64,000 nucleotides of DNA from Paenibacillus_AB sp036577625 (lineage in GTDB: Bacteria; Bacillota; Bacilli; Paenibacillales; NBRC-103111): NCBI RefSeq assembly GCF_036577625.1, contig NZ_JARBDC010000032.1, positions 1 to 64,000 of the forward strand, written 5' to 3'. The notes below the pieces were generated by a model. That model saw only the letters and a list, made by a program, of their open reading frames with translations. It searched no databases and was not told where the DNA came from. Positions 6,524 through 14,026 of this stretch are shown here, piece after piece (positions within the stretch are counted from its first letter, which is position 1; every line of letters begins with the position of its first letter). The position numbers were made by a program, and so were the translations under genes.

Positions 6524-8872
6524 TTATCGATACGTGAAAATCGCCGTCGCCCGCATGCTCCGGTCGGCTATGACCCGAACCCAATGCGCCGAATAGCCGG
6601 CCGGAAACGTCAGCTTGAACGTTTCGTTCGGCTGCACCGTCACCGTTTCGTAGCGCGACCAAACGCCGCTGGCCGCAAAATCGACCTCGATCGTGAAACG
6701 CGCCGCATCCGGCGAATTATGGCTCAGCTCGACGTATTTGTCCGAATACCCGGCCATCAAGTAAGGGTCCGACGGAACGCCGGCCTCTACCTCCGTCCGC
6801 TCCCACGGCCCGCCTCGCCCTGCCGGACGGCCGAATTTGCGCAAATCGTCGACATTGCCCAGCCATAGCCGCACCGCTCCGTCCTCCGAAACGATCGTAT
6901 GACCGTCCGGCTCGCCGTCCGCCGGCAAGCCGGATAAAACGAGCATGCCGCGCCACGAGCAAAAATCGTAAATGAGCTTGTTATGCGTGCAGACGGGCTG
7001 CATTTTGCGAAAGCCGCCCGACCGTTCGTCCGGCAGCTCGTAGAACGAGCCGTGAACGTTCATCAGCTTGCGCTCCGTCACGACCTCGCGAATGCCGCGC
7101 CTTGGGCCGAATGCGGAGGGCCGGTCGAAATCGTCGTGACCTTTCGGAAGCCGGTACCGGTTGCCGGACGGATCGGTGACGACGACCGAGGCGGCGTCGA
7201 CATCGAAGTCGCAAACGGGAGCGAGCCGGCCCGTCAGCGCGGCCATCGCCGCGTCGTCGTTCTTTTGGCGGAACGTCATGTCGCCCTGCACTTCGTAGAA
7301 CCCGGTCTCGACGATGCGGCCCCGTTCGTCCAAGCGCGCGGCCGCCACGTGCAGCGGCAAGCTCATATCGGCCGAGGCGTACACGACGGCGTCGCTGCGT
7401 CCGACGCTCGTTCCGGCGTCGGCGAGCCGGCTCGTCATGTGCGGATCGGCGGCGTTCCCCTCGGCCGGACCGTAGGCGAATGCGGCGGATGCGGAAGAAA
7501 CGGAGCTTTCCGCAGCGATGCGGACCCATTCGGCGGCCAGGTCGGCCGGGAATAGATAGAACGCATAGCCGCTCTCGGGTACGTCGATCGTCCGATGCGT
7601 CGTCCAGCGGCCGCTTCCGTCGTTGTCCGTTTCGATGCGGAACCGTACCGGGCGCCCCTCCCGGTGCGACAAATGAACGACCCGCCGGTCGAAGCCGGCG
7701 AACAGGAACGGTTCGGACCGCTCCTCCGCGCGGACGGGCTCCTCCGCCCAAACGCCGCCCCATCCGGCAGGTTTGCCCATCTGCCCCAGCTCGTCCGCGG
7801 ACGCGAACAGCAGGTTGGACTGGCATCGCCCGAGCAGCTCGTTCCCCTGGATCGAGGCGTCGTTGCAGCCGAAAACGATCCCCCCGTTCCATCGCTCGAA
7901 ATCGACGATCATTTTATGATGGACGGCGATCGGCCGTATGCCCGCCGTGCCGGCTGCGCCGAACGTCGGCGGAAATTCGTACAGCATGCCGAACATGTCC
8001 ATCAGCCATCTGTCGCCGACGCTGCGAATGCGCGGCCATTCCGTAAACCAGCCGTCGTCGGCGCTGTGCGTGTAGCTTCCCATCGGCAAACGGAACCGCT
8101 TCCACTTGCCGTCCAGGCAAACGTTCAGCAGCACGGATTTGTCGTCCCAGCCGAGCGCCCAGAGCGGGGACGTCTCGTCCGGGGAGCCGTACAAGCCTCC
8201 CGGCCCGGTTATTTCCGTATACTTGTTCGCGTCGACGATCGTCCAATTGCGCGACTGCCCCGGATCGCCTTCGCCGGTCCATTCGGCGAGAACGCCGCCG
8301 TTCCCGTTGTTGGAAACGACGAGCCGCCCTTGCCCGCTGTACGCGCCTTTTCCGTGCTTGCCCGGCAGCAGCCTGAGGTCCTCCTTCGTTCCGTTCGGAT
8401 CGGCGAACCAGACGCGCACGTCGAGCGAATGGACGTCCACTTCATACAGCCCGGATTCCATCGTGTAAAAAATCACTTTGTTCGCCGGATCCTGCAAATG
8501 CCGCGCCACTCCCGTCAGCCGTCCCTTCATCTTCTCGGGCGGCACGACCCGCACGTTCCCGGCTTCGTCGATAAAGTAAGGGCCGATAATAAGCTGCTTC
8601 GATTCGGCGTGAATCATTCGGCTCGCGTGCGTGCCGCCTACGCTGAGCGGATGCGCCGCGGCGTTCAAATCGTCGTCCAGCGAGTACAGCTTGTCGTGGC
8701 TGCCGCTGTAACTGTGCGGCGGATATGTCAAATACCACAGCTTTCCGGCCCACGCCACGACGGCACCGGCTCCGCATTCCCAGGCGCCGGCTTCTTCCGT
8801 CCCGTTCGTCCAGCTCAGATGCGGATAAATGCCGCTGTAGCTCCGCCGCTCCGTTTTTGCAAGTTTGCTCAA
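6524..8872 (-). CDS. Unknown 782-residue protein with an internal duplication, under LacI-type control
   Basis: I do not recognise this family. No signal peptide or membrane segment is visible, so it is probably cytosolic. It is rich in Trp, Tyr, Gly and Asp with repeated W-x-aromatic strands, as in beta-propellers or carbohydrate-active proteins. Residues about 281-468 and 592-782 are an internal duplication: both contain a WLMDMFGMLYEFP / KLMNVHGSFYELP strand, a HHKMIVDFERWNGG / THNKLIYDFCSWRG segment, a GKPAGWGGVW / GRPAGRGGPW turn and a closing EWVRIAAESSVSS / HWVRVIADRSMRA strand. Its promoter is overlapped by an operator-like dyad shared with the divergent LacI-family gene, and a solute-binding protein gene follows, so a sugar-related role is inferred, not shown. 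Confidence 0.8.
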   Translation of the reverse strand: MSKLAKTERRSYSGIYPHLSWTNGTEEAGAWECGAGAVVAWAGKLWYLTYPPHSYSGSHDKLYSLDDDLNAAAHPLSVGGTHASRMIHAESKQLIIGPYFIDEAGNVRVVPPEKMKGRLTGVARHLQDPANKVIFYTMESGLYEVDVHSLDVRVWFADPNGTKEDLRLLPGKHGKGAYSGQGRLVVSNNGNGGVLAEWTGEGDPGQSRNWTIVDANKYTEITGPGGLYGSPDETSPLWALGWDDKSVLLNVCLDGKWKRFRLPMGSYTHSADDGWFTEWPRIRSVGDRWLMDMFGMLYEFPPTFGAAGTAGIRPIAVHHKMIVDFERWNGGIVFGCNDASIQGNELLGRCQSNLLFASADELGQMGKPAGWGGVWAEEPVRAEERSEPFLFAGFDRRVVHLSHREGRPVRFRIETDNDGSGRWTTHRTIDVPESGYAFYLFPADLAAEWVRIAAESSVSSASAAFAYGPAEGNAADPHMTSRLADAGTSVGRSDAVVYASADMSLPLHVAAARLDERGRIVETGFYEVQGDMTFRQKNDDAAMAALTGRLAPVCDFDVDAASVVVTDPSGNRYRLPKGHDDFDRPSAFGPRRGIREVVTERKLMNVHGSFYELPDERSGGFRKMQPVCTHNKLIYDFCSWRGMLVLSGLPADGEPDGHTIVSEDGAVRLWLGNVDDLRKFGRPAGRGGPWERTEVEAGVPSDPYLMAGYSDKYVELSHNSPDAARFTIEVDFAASGVWSRYETVTVQPNETFKLTFPAGYSAHWVRVIADRSMRATAIFTYR

Positions 8873-8893
8873 AATGGTCGCTTCCCCTTTCCG

Positions 8894-8907
8894 CTTACTC
8901 GTGTAAG
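8894..8907. promoter_or_regulatory. Operator-like dyad O1 for the divergent LacI-family regulator
   Basis: CTTACTCGTGTAAG: arms CTTAC and GTAAG around TCGT. It lies just downstream of the -10 of the 782-residue gene, where a repressor would block initiation. The 13-mer CTTACTCGTGTAA recurs at 9021. Confidence 0.65.
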
Positions 8908-8916
8908 TTCATTTGC

Positions 8917-8944
8917 AGTATAGCCGATTTATCGACCGCTGCAA
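8917..8944 (-). promoter_or_regulatory. Promoter of the 782-residue protein gene
   Basis: Minus strand TTGCAG (8944-8939), 16 bp, TATACT (8922-8917). The expected start point, near 8910, falls immediately before the O1 dyad. Confidence 0.6.
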
Positions 8945-9020
8945 AACGCCGTTTCGGACCGTTCCTCCGTTCGAACCGCCGTTTTTCTCCGGTTTGCTCG
9001 CGATTGCGAATCGGCTTTTA

Positions 9021-9034
9021 CTTACTCGTGTAAA
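9021..9034. promoter_or_regulatory. Operator-like dyad O2 upstream of the lacI-type gene
   Basis: CTTACTCGTGTAAA repeats the first 13 bases of O1 at a distance of 127 bp. It lies 8 bp upstream of the -35 box of the regulator gene. The TTAC/GTAA arms keep the dyad. Confidence 0.62.
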
Positions 9035-9042
9035 TCGGCGTG

Positions 9043-9071
9043 TTGTCCGGCGTTTGCGTTTCTTGTACAAT
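9043..9071 (+). promoter_or_regulatory. Promoter of the LacI-family regulator
   Basis: TTGTCC (9043-9048), 17 bp, TACAAT (9066-9071), 37 bp before the ATG at 9108. Confidence 0.6.
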
Positions 9072-9107
9072 ACAGGGAAAGAAGCCGAACGACGACGGGA
9101 GGACGCA

Positions 9108-10103
9108 ATGACAACTCGTGAAGAAGTCGCCCGCAGGGCGGGAGTATCCGTGGCGGCCGTTTCGTATGTCCTCAACAATAAATCGGGCGTGAGCGACGCC
9201 ACGCGCCAAAAGGTGCTGGACGCGATTCGGGAGCTGGACTACAAGCCCAGCTATGCGGCCCGAACGTTAAAAACGAAAAAAACGGACCATTTGACCGTAT
9301 TCGTCAATTATTTGGGCGATCCGTTCGAAGCCGGTATTTTGAACCATATCGAGGAAGAAGCGAGAACCTTCGGCTATTTCGTCAATTTCCAAACGTACCG
9401 GCCGGAGCAGGAGGAGCAGCTGAGCCATTTTTTTCCCGGTCGGATCGACGGGGTGTTCCTGCTCGGGCAAAGTCTCCGTCCGGAAACGCTCGAGGCGCTG
9501 CACAAGATCAACATCCCGGTCGTCTCCATCATGAAGCCCGTGGAAGCCGGACCGATTACGGCGTACGTCGATATCGACTGGACCGGCTCGATGCGCAAGC
9601 TGATCCGGCATTTGAAGCGGGCGGGACACCGGCGCATCGGATTTATGGCCAACTTCAGCCCGGCGCATGCGCACGAGGCGAGAAGGCTGGCGTTTATCCG
9701 GGCGATGGAAGCGGAAAGCCTGCCCTGCGACCCGGACGATTTTCTCAGCGGCAGGGGGAGGCTCGAGCATGCGAAGCAGACGACGGCCGATTATCTGAAA
9801 AACGGTCGGAGCGACCGTTATACGGCGTTTGTGGCGGCCTCCGATTTGATGGCGATCGGGATGCTGACGGCATGCCGGGAGGCGGGCGTTGCCGTCCCCG
9901 GGCATCTGGCGATCGCGGGCTGCGAAAATATCCTGATGACGCTGCAAACGACGCCGACGGTGACGACGCTGCATTATCCCCGCCCCGAGGCGGCCGTGTC
10001 GGCCGTGCGCACGATGGTCGAGTCGCTGCGCGGCGAGCCGGCGGAAAGCAAGCTGCTGGAGGCCGAGCTGCTTGTGCGGGGATCGACCTCGCCGGAAGCA
10101 TGA
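9108..10103 (+). CDS. LacI/GalR-family transcriptional regulator
   Basis: A 331-residue repressor. The N-terminal helix-turn-helix reads TTREEVARRAGVSVAAVSYV (residues 2-21), followed by the hinge helix YKPSYAARTLKTKKT (about 49-63) and a periplasmic-binding-protein-like effector domain to the end. The frame is open upstream to 8913, but the GGGAGG ribosome-binding site and the HTH position fix the start at 9108. It is divergent from the 782-residue protein gene; two copies of a 13-bp operator-like sequence lie in the shared upstream region, so local repression plus autoregulation is likely. The effector is probably a sugar or sugar phosphate, which cannot be named from sequence. Confidence 0.93.
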   Translation: MTTREEVARRAGVSVAAVSYVLNNKSGVSDATRQKVLDAIRELDYKPSYAARTLKTKKTDHLTVFVNYLGDPFEAGILNHIEEEARTFGYFVNFQTYRPEQEEQLSHFFPGRIDGVFLLGQSLRPETLEALHKINIPVVSIMKPVEAGPITAYVDIDWTGSMRKLIRHLKRAGHRRIGFMANFSPAHAHEARRLAFIRAMEAESLPCDPDDFLSGRGRLEHAKQTTADYLKNGRSDRYTAFVAASDLMAIGMLTACREAGVAVPGHLAIAGCENILMTLQTTPTVTTLHYPRPEAAVSAVRTMVESLRGEPAESKLLEAELLVRGSTSPEA

Positions 10104-10129
10104 CCCCGCGCGTTCGCAGGCCGAAACAA

Positions 10130-10168
10130 AAGGTGCGCCGTATGCCCGGGGGGCTTGCGGCGCACCTT
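10130..10168. terminator. Bidirectional terminator between the regulator and lipL
   Basis: AAGGTGCGCCG (10130-10140) pairs with CGGCGCACCTT (10158-10168). A short T-run (CCTTTT) follows on the plus strand and the complement of ACAAAA on the minus strand. It sits between two convergent genes. Confidence 0.7.
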
Positions 10169-10173
10169 GCCTT

Positions 10174-11001
10174 TTATTCGTCCTGCCCGCCGTCGCGCCG
10201 GTCGTAGCGGCCGCGCAGCGTCGCGGCCATCCGCTCCAGCTCCTGCATCGACGGCTTGTCCGGATGGCGGCCTACCGTGCCGCCCCAGGACGTCAGCGTC
10301 TCGATCAGCGCCTGGACGAACGTCCGTACGGTCGCGCCGTGGCCGCCCACTTCGGCAAGCGTCGCCATCGTCTCCGGCTCGATGCGCGGCACGTCCGCTT
10401 CGGCATTGCCGCCGGTCGCGACTTCATAAAAGGAGCGGACCAGCTCGCCGCGGCGGTACGCATGCCCTTCGGCGGCGATAAACGCGTTCACGATATACGC
10501 CTTCGTCTGCCGCCGCTGCGAGATGCCGCATATTTTGCGGCCGTTGACGCTGACATCGTATTCGCCCGGGCAATACGAGCCGCGCACTTCCCCTTTGGCC
10601 GCTTCCAGGCCGAGCTTCGCGAAGCTTTCGCGGATGAGCGCATACATCAGCTCGAAATCTTCCTTGAACTCCAGCCGCCCGCTCGGGTTCGGCATGACGA
10701 TCGACACGTTGACGACGCCCGGATCGAGCGAAACGACCGCCCCGCCGGAATTGCGCACGCCGACCGCGTAGCCGTGCAGGCGCAGCCACTCCATCGCCTG
10801 CTCCACGTTCGGCAGCCGCCGGTCGCGCAGCCCGAGCACGACCGCTTTCTCGTGCCGCCAAATATGGACGAACGGCGGCGCCCCTTCGCCGATTTTGCGG
10901 CACAGCAGCTCGTCGTATGCGAACGGAAACAAAATATCCCCGACCAACGTCGTTTCGCTCGAATTTTGAATGTAAAAAGGAGACGGTATGCGTCCGTTCA
11001 T
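10174..11001 (-). CDS. lipL: Octanoyl-[GcvH]:protein N-octanoyltransferase, lipoate-ligase family
   Basis: A 275-residue member of the biotin/lipoate-ligase fold. Features are RHEKAVVLGLRDRRLP near 49-64, the substrate loop RNSGGAVVSLDPGVVNVS near 83-100, and GSYCPGEYDV at 141-150, whose Cys144 fits the acyl-accepting cysteine of LipL/LipM amidotransferases. LipL moves the octanoyl group from GcvH to the E2 subunits of pyruvate and other 2-oxo-acid dehydrogenases. The match to the Bacillus YwfL type (LipL) looks closer than to LipM, but the two are similar. It stands alone, about 8 kb from pdhC, whose lipoyl domain is a natural target. Confidence 0.82.
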   Translation of the reverse strand: MNGRIPSPFYIQNSSETTLVGDILFPFAYDELLCRKIGEGAPPFVHIWRHEKAVVLGLRDRRLPNVEQAMEWLRLHGYAVGVRNSGGAVVSLDPGVVNVSIVMPNPSGRLEFKEDFELMYALIRESFAKLGLEAAKGEVRGSYCPGEYDVSVNGRKICGISQRRQTKAYIVNAFIAAEGHAYRRGELVRSFYEVATGGNAEADVPRIEPETMATLAEVGGHGATVRTFVQALIETLTSWGGTVGRHPDKPSMQELERMAATLRGRYDRRDGGQDE

Positions 11002-11107
11002 CGTTCTCTTCTCCTTGTATGAAAGTGGACAAAAATTCAGTAAGAGAATACCACGAAACGGCGAATTTGTACAATTGGACGGCGTACCGTCGGCGATGGT
11101 GCGCTTT

Positions 11108-11170
11108 GGAGCGCTATCCCCGCCTTCCCTGCGACGGCTCGGGGCGGATAGCGCTCCTTCGAGCGCTATT
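11108..11170. repeat. Extragenic inverted repeat built on AGCGCTAT
   Basis: GGAGCGCTATCC (11108-11119) is the exact inverse of GGATAGCGCTCC (11147-11158), and a third copy GAGCGCTAT follows at 11161. The left arm also forms its own small hairpin (GCGCTTTGGAGCGC) followed by TATCCCCGCC, closely resembling the GCGCTCAAAAGCGC-ACGATCCCCGC element at 29090 and 29204. Confidence 0.55.
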
Positions 11171-11194
11171 TGCCTTCACCCGGCCCCTCCCCGG

Positions 11195-12502
11195 TCAGAT
11201 CGAAACGCCTTTCGGCTTTTTGCCCGGCACCCAGGCGTGCTGATCATACCCGTTGCGGCCCCAGAAGCCGGTATGCTCCTCCGCGATCAGTTCGATCCGC
11301 TGCAGCCATTTGACCGACTTGTAGGCGTACATTTTCGGCACGATCAGGCGGACCGGGCCTCCCAAGTCGCGGACGATCGGCTTGCCGTCCATCAGCACCG
11401 CGACCATGACGTCGTCCAGCAGCGCCTGCTCCATCGTCAAGCTGTCCGTATATACGCCGTCGCCCGAGTAAAATTTGACGTATTTCGCGGCGCTTTTCAC
11501 GTCGGCCAGCTGAAGCAGCTCCTTCAGCGGAATCCCTTCCCACGTCGTGCTGTAGACCGACCAGCCGGTGACGCAGTGGAAGTCGCTCACCTGCGCCTTA
11601 CGCGGGATGGCCAGAAACTGCTCCCAACTCCACTCCTGCGGCTTGTCGACGAGCCCGTTCAGCCAAAACTTCCACGATTCCGACACGAAATGCGGCATGT
11701 CCACGACCGTGTAAATGCGAAACTCTCCCTTGCCCCCGCCTCCGATCGGCTGAAGCGATTCGGCCAGCGGCGTCGGGGCCGGAATCATCCGGTTGTCGTC
11801 GACGATCGGAGCCCCCGGCGACAGCGTGCCGGTCCCCGCGCCGGAAAACAGCCATCTGGCGAATTTCGGCCCGACGAGCGCGAGCAGCAGCCCGGCGAAC
11901 GCCCATGTCAAAAAAGCGCGCCGCGTATACACCGTATCGCGCAGCCAGCCGCCCGCCCGGCCGAGACGGACGCGTATCGGCACGACCGGCAGCGGCTCTG
12001 CGGCGCGAACGGCGCCGCCGCGCTCCTTCGCTCCCGCCCCGGGCGTTTTGACGCGAAGCCAGCGGCTGCGGGTGACCGCGTGAAACGCCGCGTACGGCAC
12101 GCCGACCCACGTCAGCAGATCGTGCGTCCAAAGCGCCGCGTTCGTCAGCGCCGGAGGAAGCGACCGAAACTGCCACAGCACGTTCCCGGAGACGATCCAG
12201 CCGGCAAGCAAAGCGAGCACGACGGCCAAATTCCACTGCTGCCGCCTTTTGCCCCGCAGCTGCTTCAAATGTCTACCCATCGCCGGTATGTACAACGCGA
12301 CGACGACGGCCGAGACGAGGCCGAGAACGATATGCGACTGCTTGAGCGCCACGCGGACGACGCCGAAGTCGCCCCGCAGCGCCGGCACGAACAGCACGAT
12401 TCCCGTAACCGCCAGCAGCAGCACGAGCCATCCGTTCCACGCGTGCAGCCGCAGCAGCTTTTTGCCGAGCGCCCCGTTTCGCTTGCTCCGATCCCGTTCC
12501 AT
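11195..12502 (-). CDS. Membrane-anchored sulfite-oxidase-like molybdopterin oxidoreductase
   Basis: A 435-residue two-part protein. Residues 1-150 form about four membrane helices with spaced histidines (about 20, 57, 127, 141), like a cytochrome b561-type or ferric-reductase-like anchor. A Tat-like TRRAFLTWAFAG segment (about 193-204) introduces a further hydrophobic helix. Residues about 260-435 are a sulfite-oxidase-fold molybdopterin domain, with DFHCVTGWS carrying the Mo-ligating cysteine (about 310) and GGPVRLIVPKMYAYKS after it. The ATG at 12502 follows GAGGAGGG; a further ATG upstream overlaps that site. It probably passes electrons from a reduced substrate outside the membrane to the anchor. 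Substrate unknown. A mobA gene lies 47 kb away. Confidence 0.8.
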   Translation of the reverse strand: MERDRSKRNGALGKKLLRLHAWNGWLVLLLAVTGIVLFVPALRGDFGVVRVALKQSHIVLGLVSAVVVALYIPAMGRHLKQLRGKRRQQWNLAVVLALLAGWIVSGNVLWQFRSLPPALTNAALWTHDLLTWVGVPYAAFHAVTRSRWLRVKTPGAGAKERGGAVRAAEPLPVVPIRVRLGRAGGWLRDTVYTRRAFLTWAFAGLLLALVGPKFARWLFSGAGTGTLSPGAPIVDDNRMIPAPTPLAESLQPIGGGGKGEFRIYTVVDMPHFVSESWKFWLNGLVDKPQEWSWEQFLAIPRKAQVSDFHCVTGWSVYSTTWEGIPLKELLQLADVKSAAKYVKFYSGDGVYTDSLTMEQALLDDVMVAVLMDGKPIVRDLGGPVRLIVPKMYAYKSVKWLQRIELIAEEHTGFWGRNGYDQHAWVPGKKPKGVSI

Positions 12503-12719
12503 CGCTTGCCCTCCTCGTTTCAAAAAGATTCGCGGATGCCGGTTTCCGGCCGTACCCCCTCTTTATTACAGGATACGCAAGCGAGCGTCATTCAGTTTTT
12601 GCCCGAGCCTCGGTCCGGGCGGGACGGGGCGGACGGCCGGAGCGGCGCCTATCGGTCGAATTCGGTCCGCCCGATCGGGATAAGCGGGCGGCATCGCCTG
12701 AAACGAATCGCCCGCTACA

Positions 12720-13508
12720 TCAAGAAATGACGCGCTTCACCTTGACGATCCGCCCCTTCCAGCGGTCGTCCAGCTCGGAAACGACGACCCCGATGCCGGT
12801 CCGGTACGTATGCAAAATTTTGTTGTCGCCCAAATAGACGGCGACATGGCCGATCCGCTCGACGCCCGACTTGTCTTTCCGCTTCGGCGTCGTGAAGAAG
12901 ATCAGATCCCCTTTGCGGATTTGGTCCAAACCCGTTTCGGCGCCGATTTCGCTCTGCTCGCGGGAGTTGCGCGGCAGCTTGACGCCGTTTTTGCCGAATA
13001 TGTGGTTCATGAACGAGGAGCAGTCGAACGTCTCGGTTTGGCCGAGTTTCGCCCCGAAGTCGTAGGGAGTCCCCATATACGTCATGCCGAGCGAAATGAT
13101 CGCGTCGGCCTTTTTCTCCCACGCGGGCGCGTCTCCTTGCGCGGGAACGTATTTGTAATTCGGATAGTTGCCGTTCGAGTCCGGCTGATCGGCCATCGGA
13201 TCGTCTTCGTTTTCCGACGTCAAAATCGCCGTTTTCGTCAAATCGTTCCACTGCACGTTATACCCGAGCGACTGGGCGGCGAGACGGATCGGCACATAAG
13301 TCGTCCCCATATAGTTGAGGCTCGACGGCAGGCTGAGCTCCCCGTCTTTGTACGGCGTCTCCGAGCTGTACGTGCTGCCGCCGACGATCCAGCGGAACGG
13401 CACGACGTCCAGCTCCACCTTGACCGCGCCGGAAGCGAGAGCGATATTGGTCATAAGCGAAAGGCCGGCCACGCCGGACAAAGCGATCGTCATCCATCTT
13501 TTCTTCAT
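12720..13508 (-). CDS. Secreted NlpC/P60 peptidoglycan hydrolase with copper-amine-oxidase-like N domain
   Basis: A 262-residue exported protein. Residues 1-26 are a signal peptide. Residues about 35-97 are a copper-amine-oxidase N-terminal-like domain (YMGTTYVPIRLAAQSLGY), common in Paenibacillus surface proteins as a binding module. Residues 132-262 are NlpC/P60, with the catalytic triad Cys163 (FDCSSF), His221 (RIGHVAVYLG) and His233 (ILHTYRTG). It should cut peptide cross-bridges (D-Glu to diamino acid). The frame extends 62 codons upstream, but GGGGAG before the ATG at 13508 and the signal peptide set the start. Monocistronic as far as visible. Confidence 0.9.
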   Translation of the reverse strand: MKKRWMTIALSGVAGLSLMTNIALASGAVKVELDVVPFRWIVGGSTYSSETPYKDGELSLPSSLNYMGTTYVPIRLAAQSLGYNVQWNDLTKTAILTSENEDDPMADQPDSNGNYPNYKYVPAQGDAPAWEKKADAIISLGMTYMGTPYDFGAKLGQTETFDCSSFMNHIFGKNGVKLPRNSREQSEIGAETGLDQIRKGDLIFFTTPKRKDKSGVERIGHVAVYLGDNKILHTYRTGIGVVVSELDDRWKGRIVKVKRVIS

Positions 13509-14026
13509 TCGATTCGTCTCCCCGTCTGCGTTTCGTTGTCCGTAAAGCTTTCGGCTGCGGCAGGCGCTTTTCGGGAGTGAAGCGATTGGTATAAAATGGG
13601 CGCAAACAAACTCAGCGCCGGCGATCGGCATCATGGATGACGCGGAACAGCCGCTGCAGAAAATGCACAGCGGTCGTTTGACGCGCAGCCCCATCCGCCG
13701 GCGCGCTCGGACATACGGCTAACGAAACGTACAATCGTTATCGGAGCCAAAATGCGGAGGTTTGAACGGGGAACGAACCACAGTATCGTTATTCGCGGCA
13801 AATCGGATCGTTTTCTTCCGCTTTCGGCCCGATAACGCTACCCGGATTCGTTAAAATGGCAAAACGGTCGTTTTGCCGCCAATAAGAATAGTACGATTCG
13901 TCAGCCGCTCGCCGGAACCGCTCTGTTGCCGGGAAGCGCCCGAACGCTTCGTGGAAGCAAAGGATTGCCGGCAAATGAAAAGCCGCCCGAACGATCGCGT
14001 TCGGACGGACTTTTGCATGCCCGCTA
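13509..14026. other. 518-bp gene-free region with a perfect hairpin
   Basis: No gene is supported here. Apart from the terminator at its right end, the region carries GGCAAAACG (13858-13866) paired perfectly with CGTTTTGCC (13869-13877) and scattered CGTTAT/ATAACG motifs (13735, 13785, 13831) suggestive of a decayed or interspersed extragenic element. The NlpC/P60 promoter should lie near 13520-13620 but I cannot assign boxes with confidence. Confidence 0.4.
13982..14013 (-). terminator. Terminator of the secreted propeller protein gene
   Basis: An imperfect stem CCGTCCGAACG-CGAT-CGTTCGGGCGG on the minus strand is followed by CTTTTCATTTG. It lies 14 bp past the stop codon. Confidence 0.6.
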
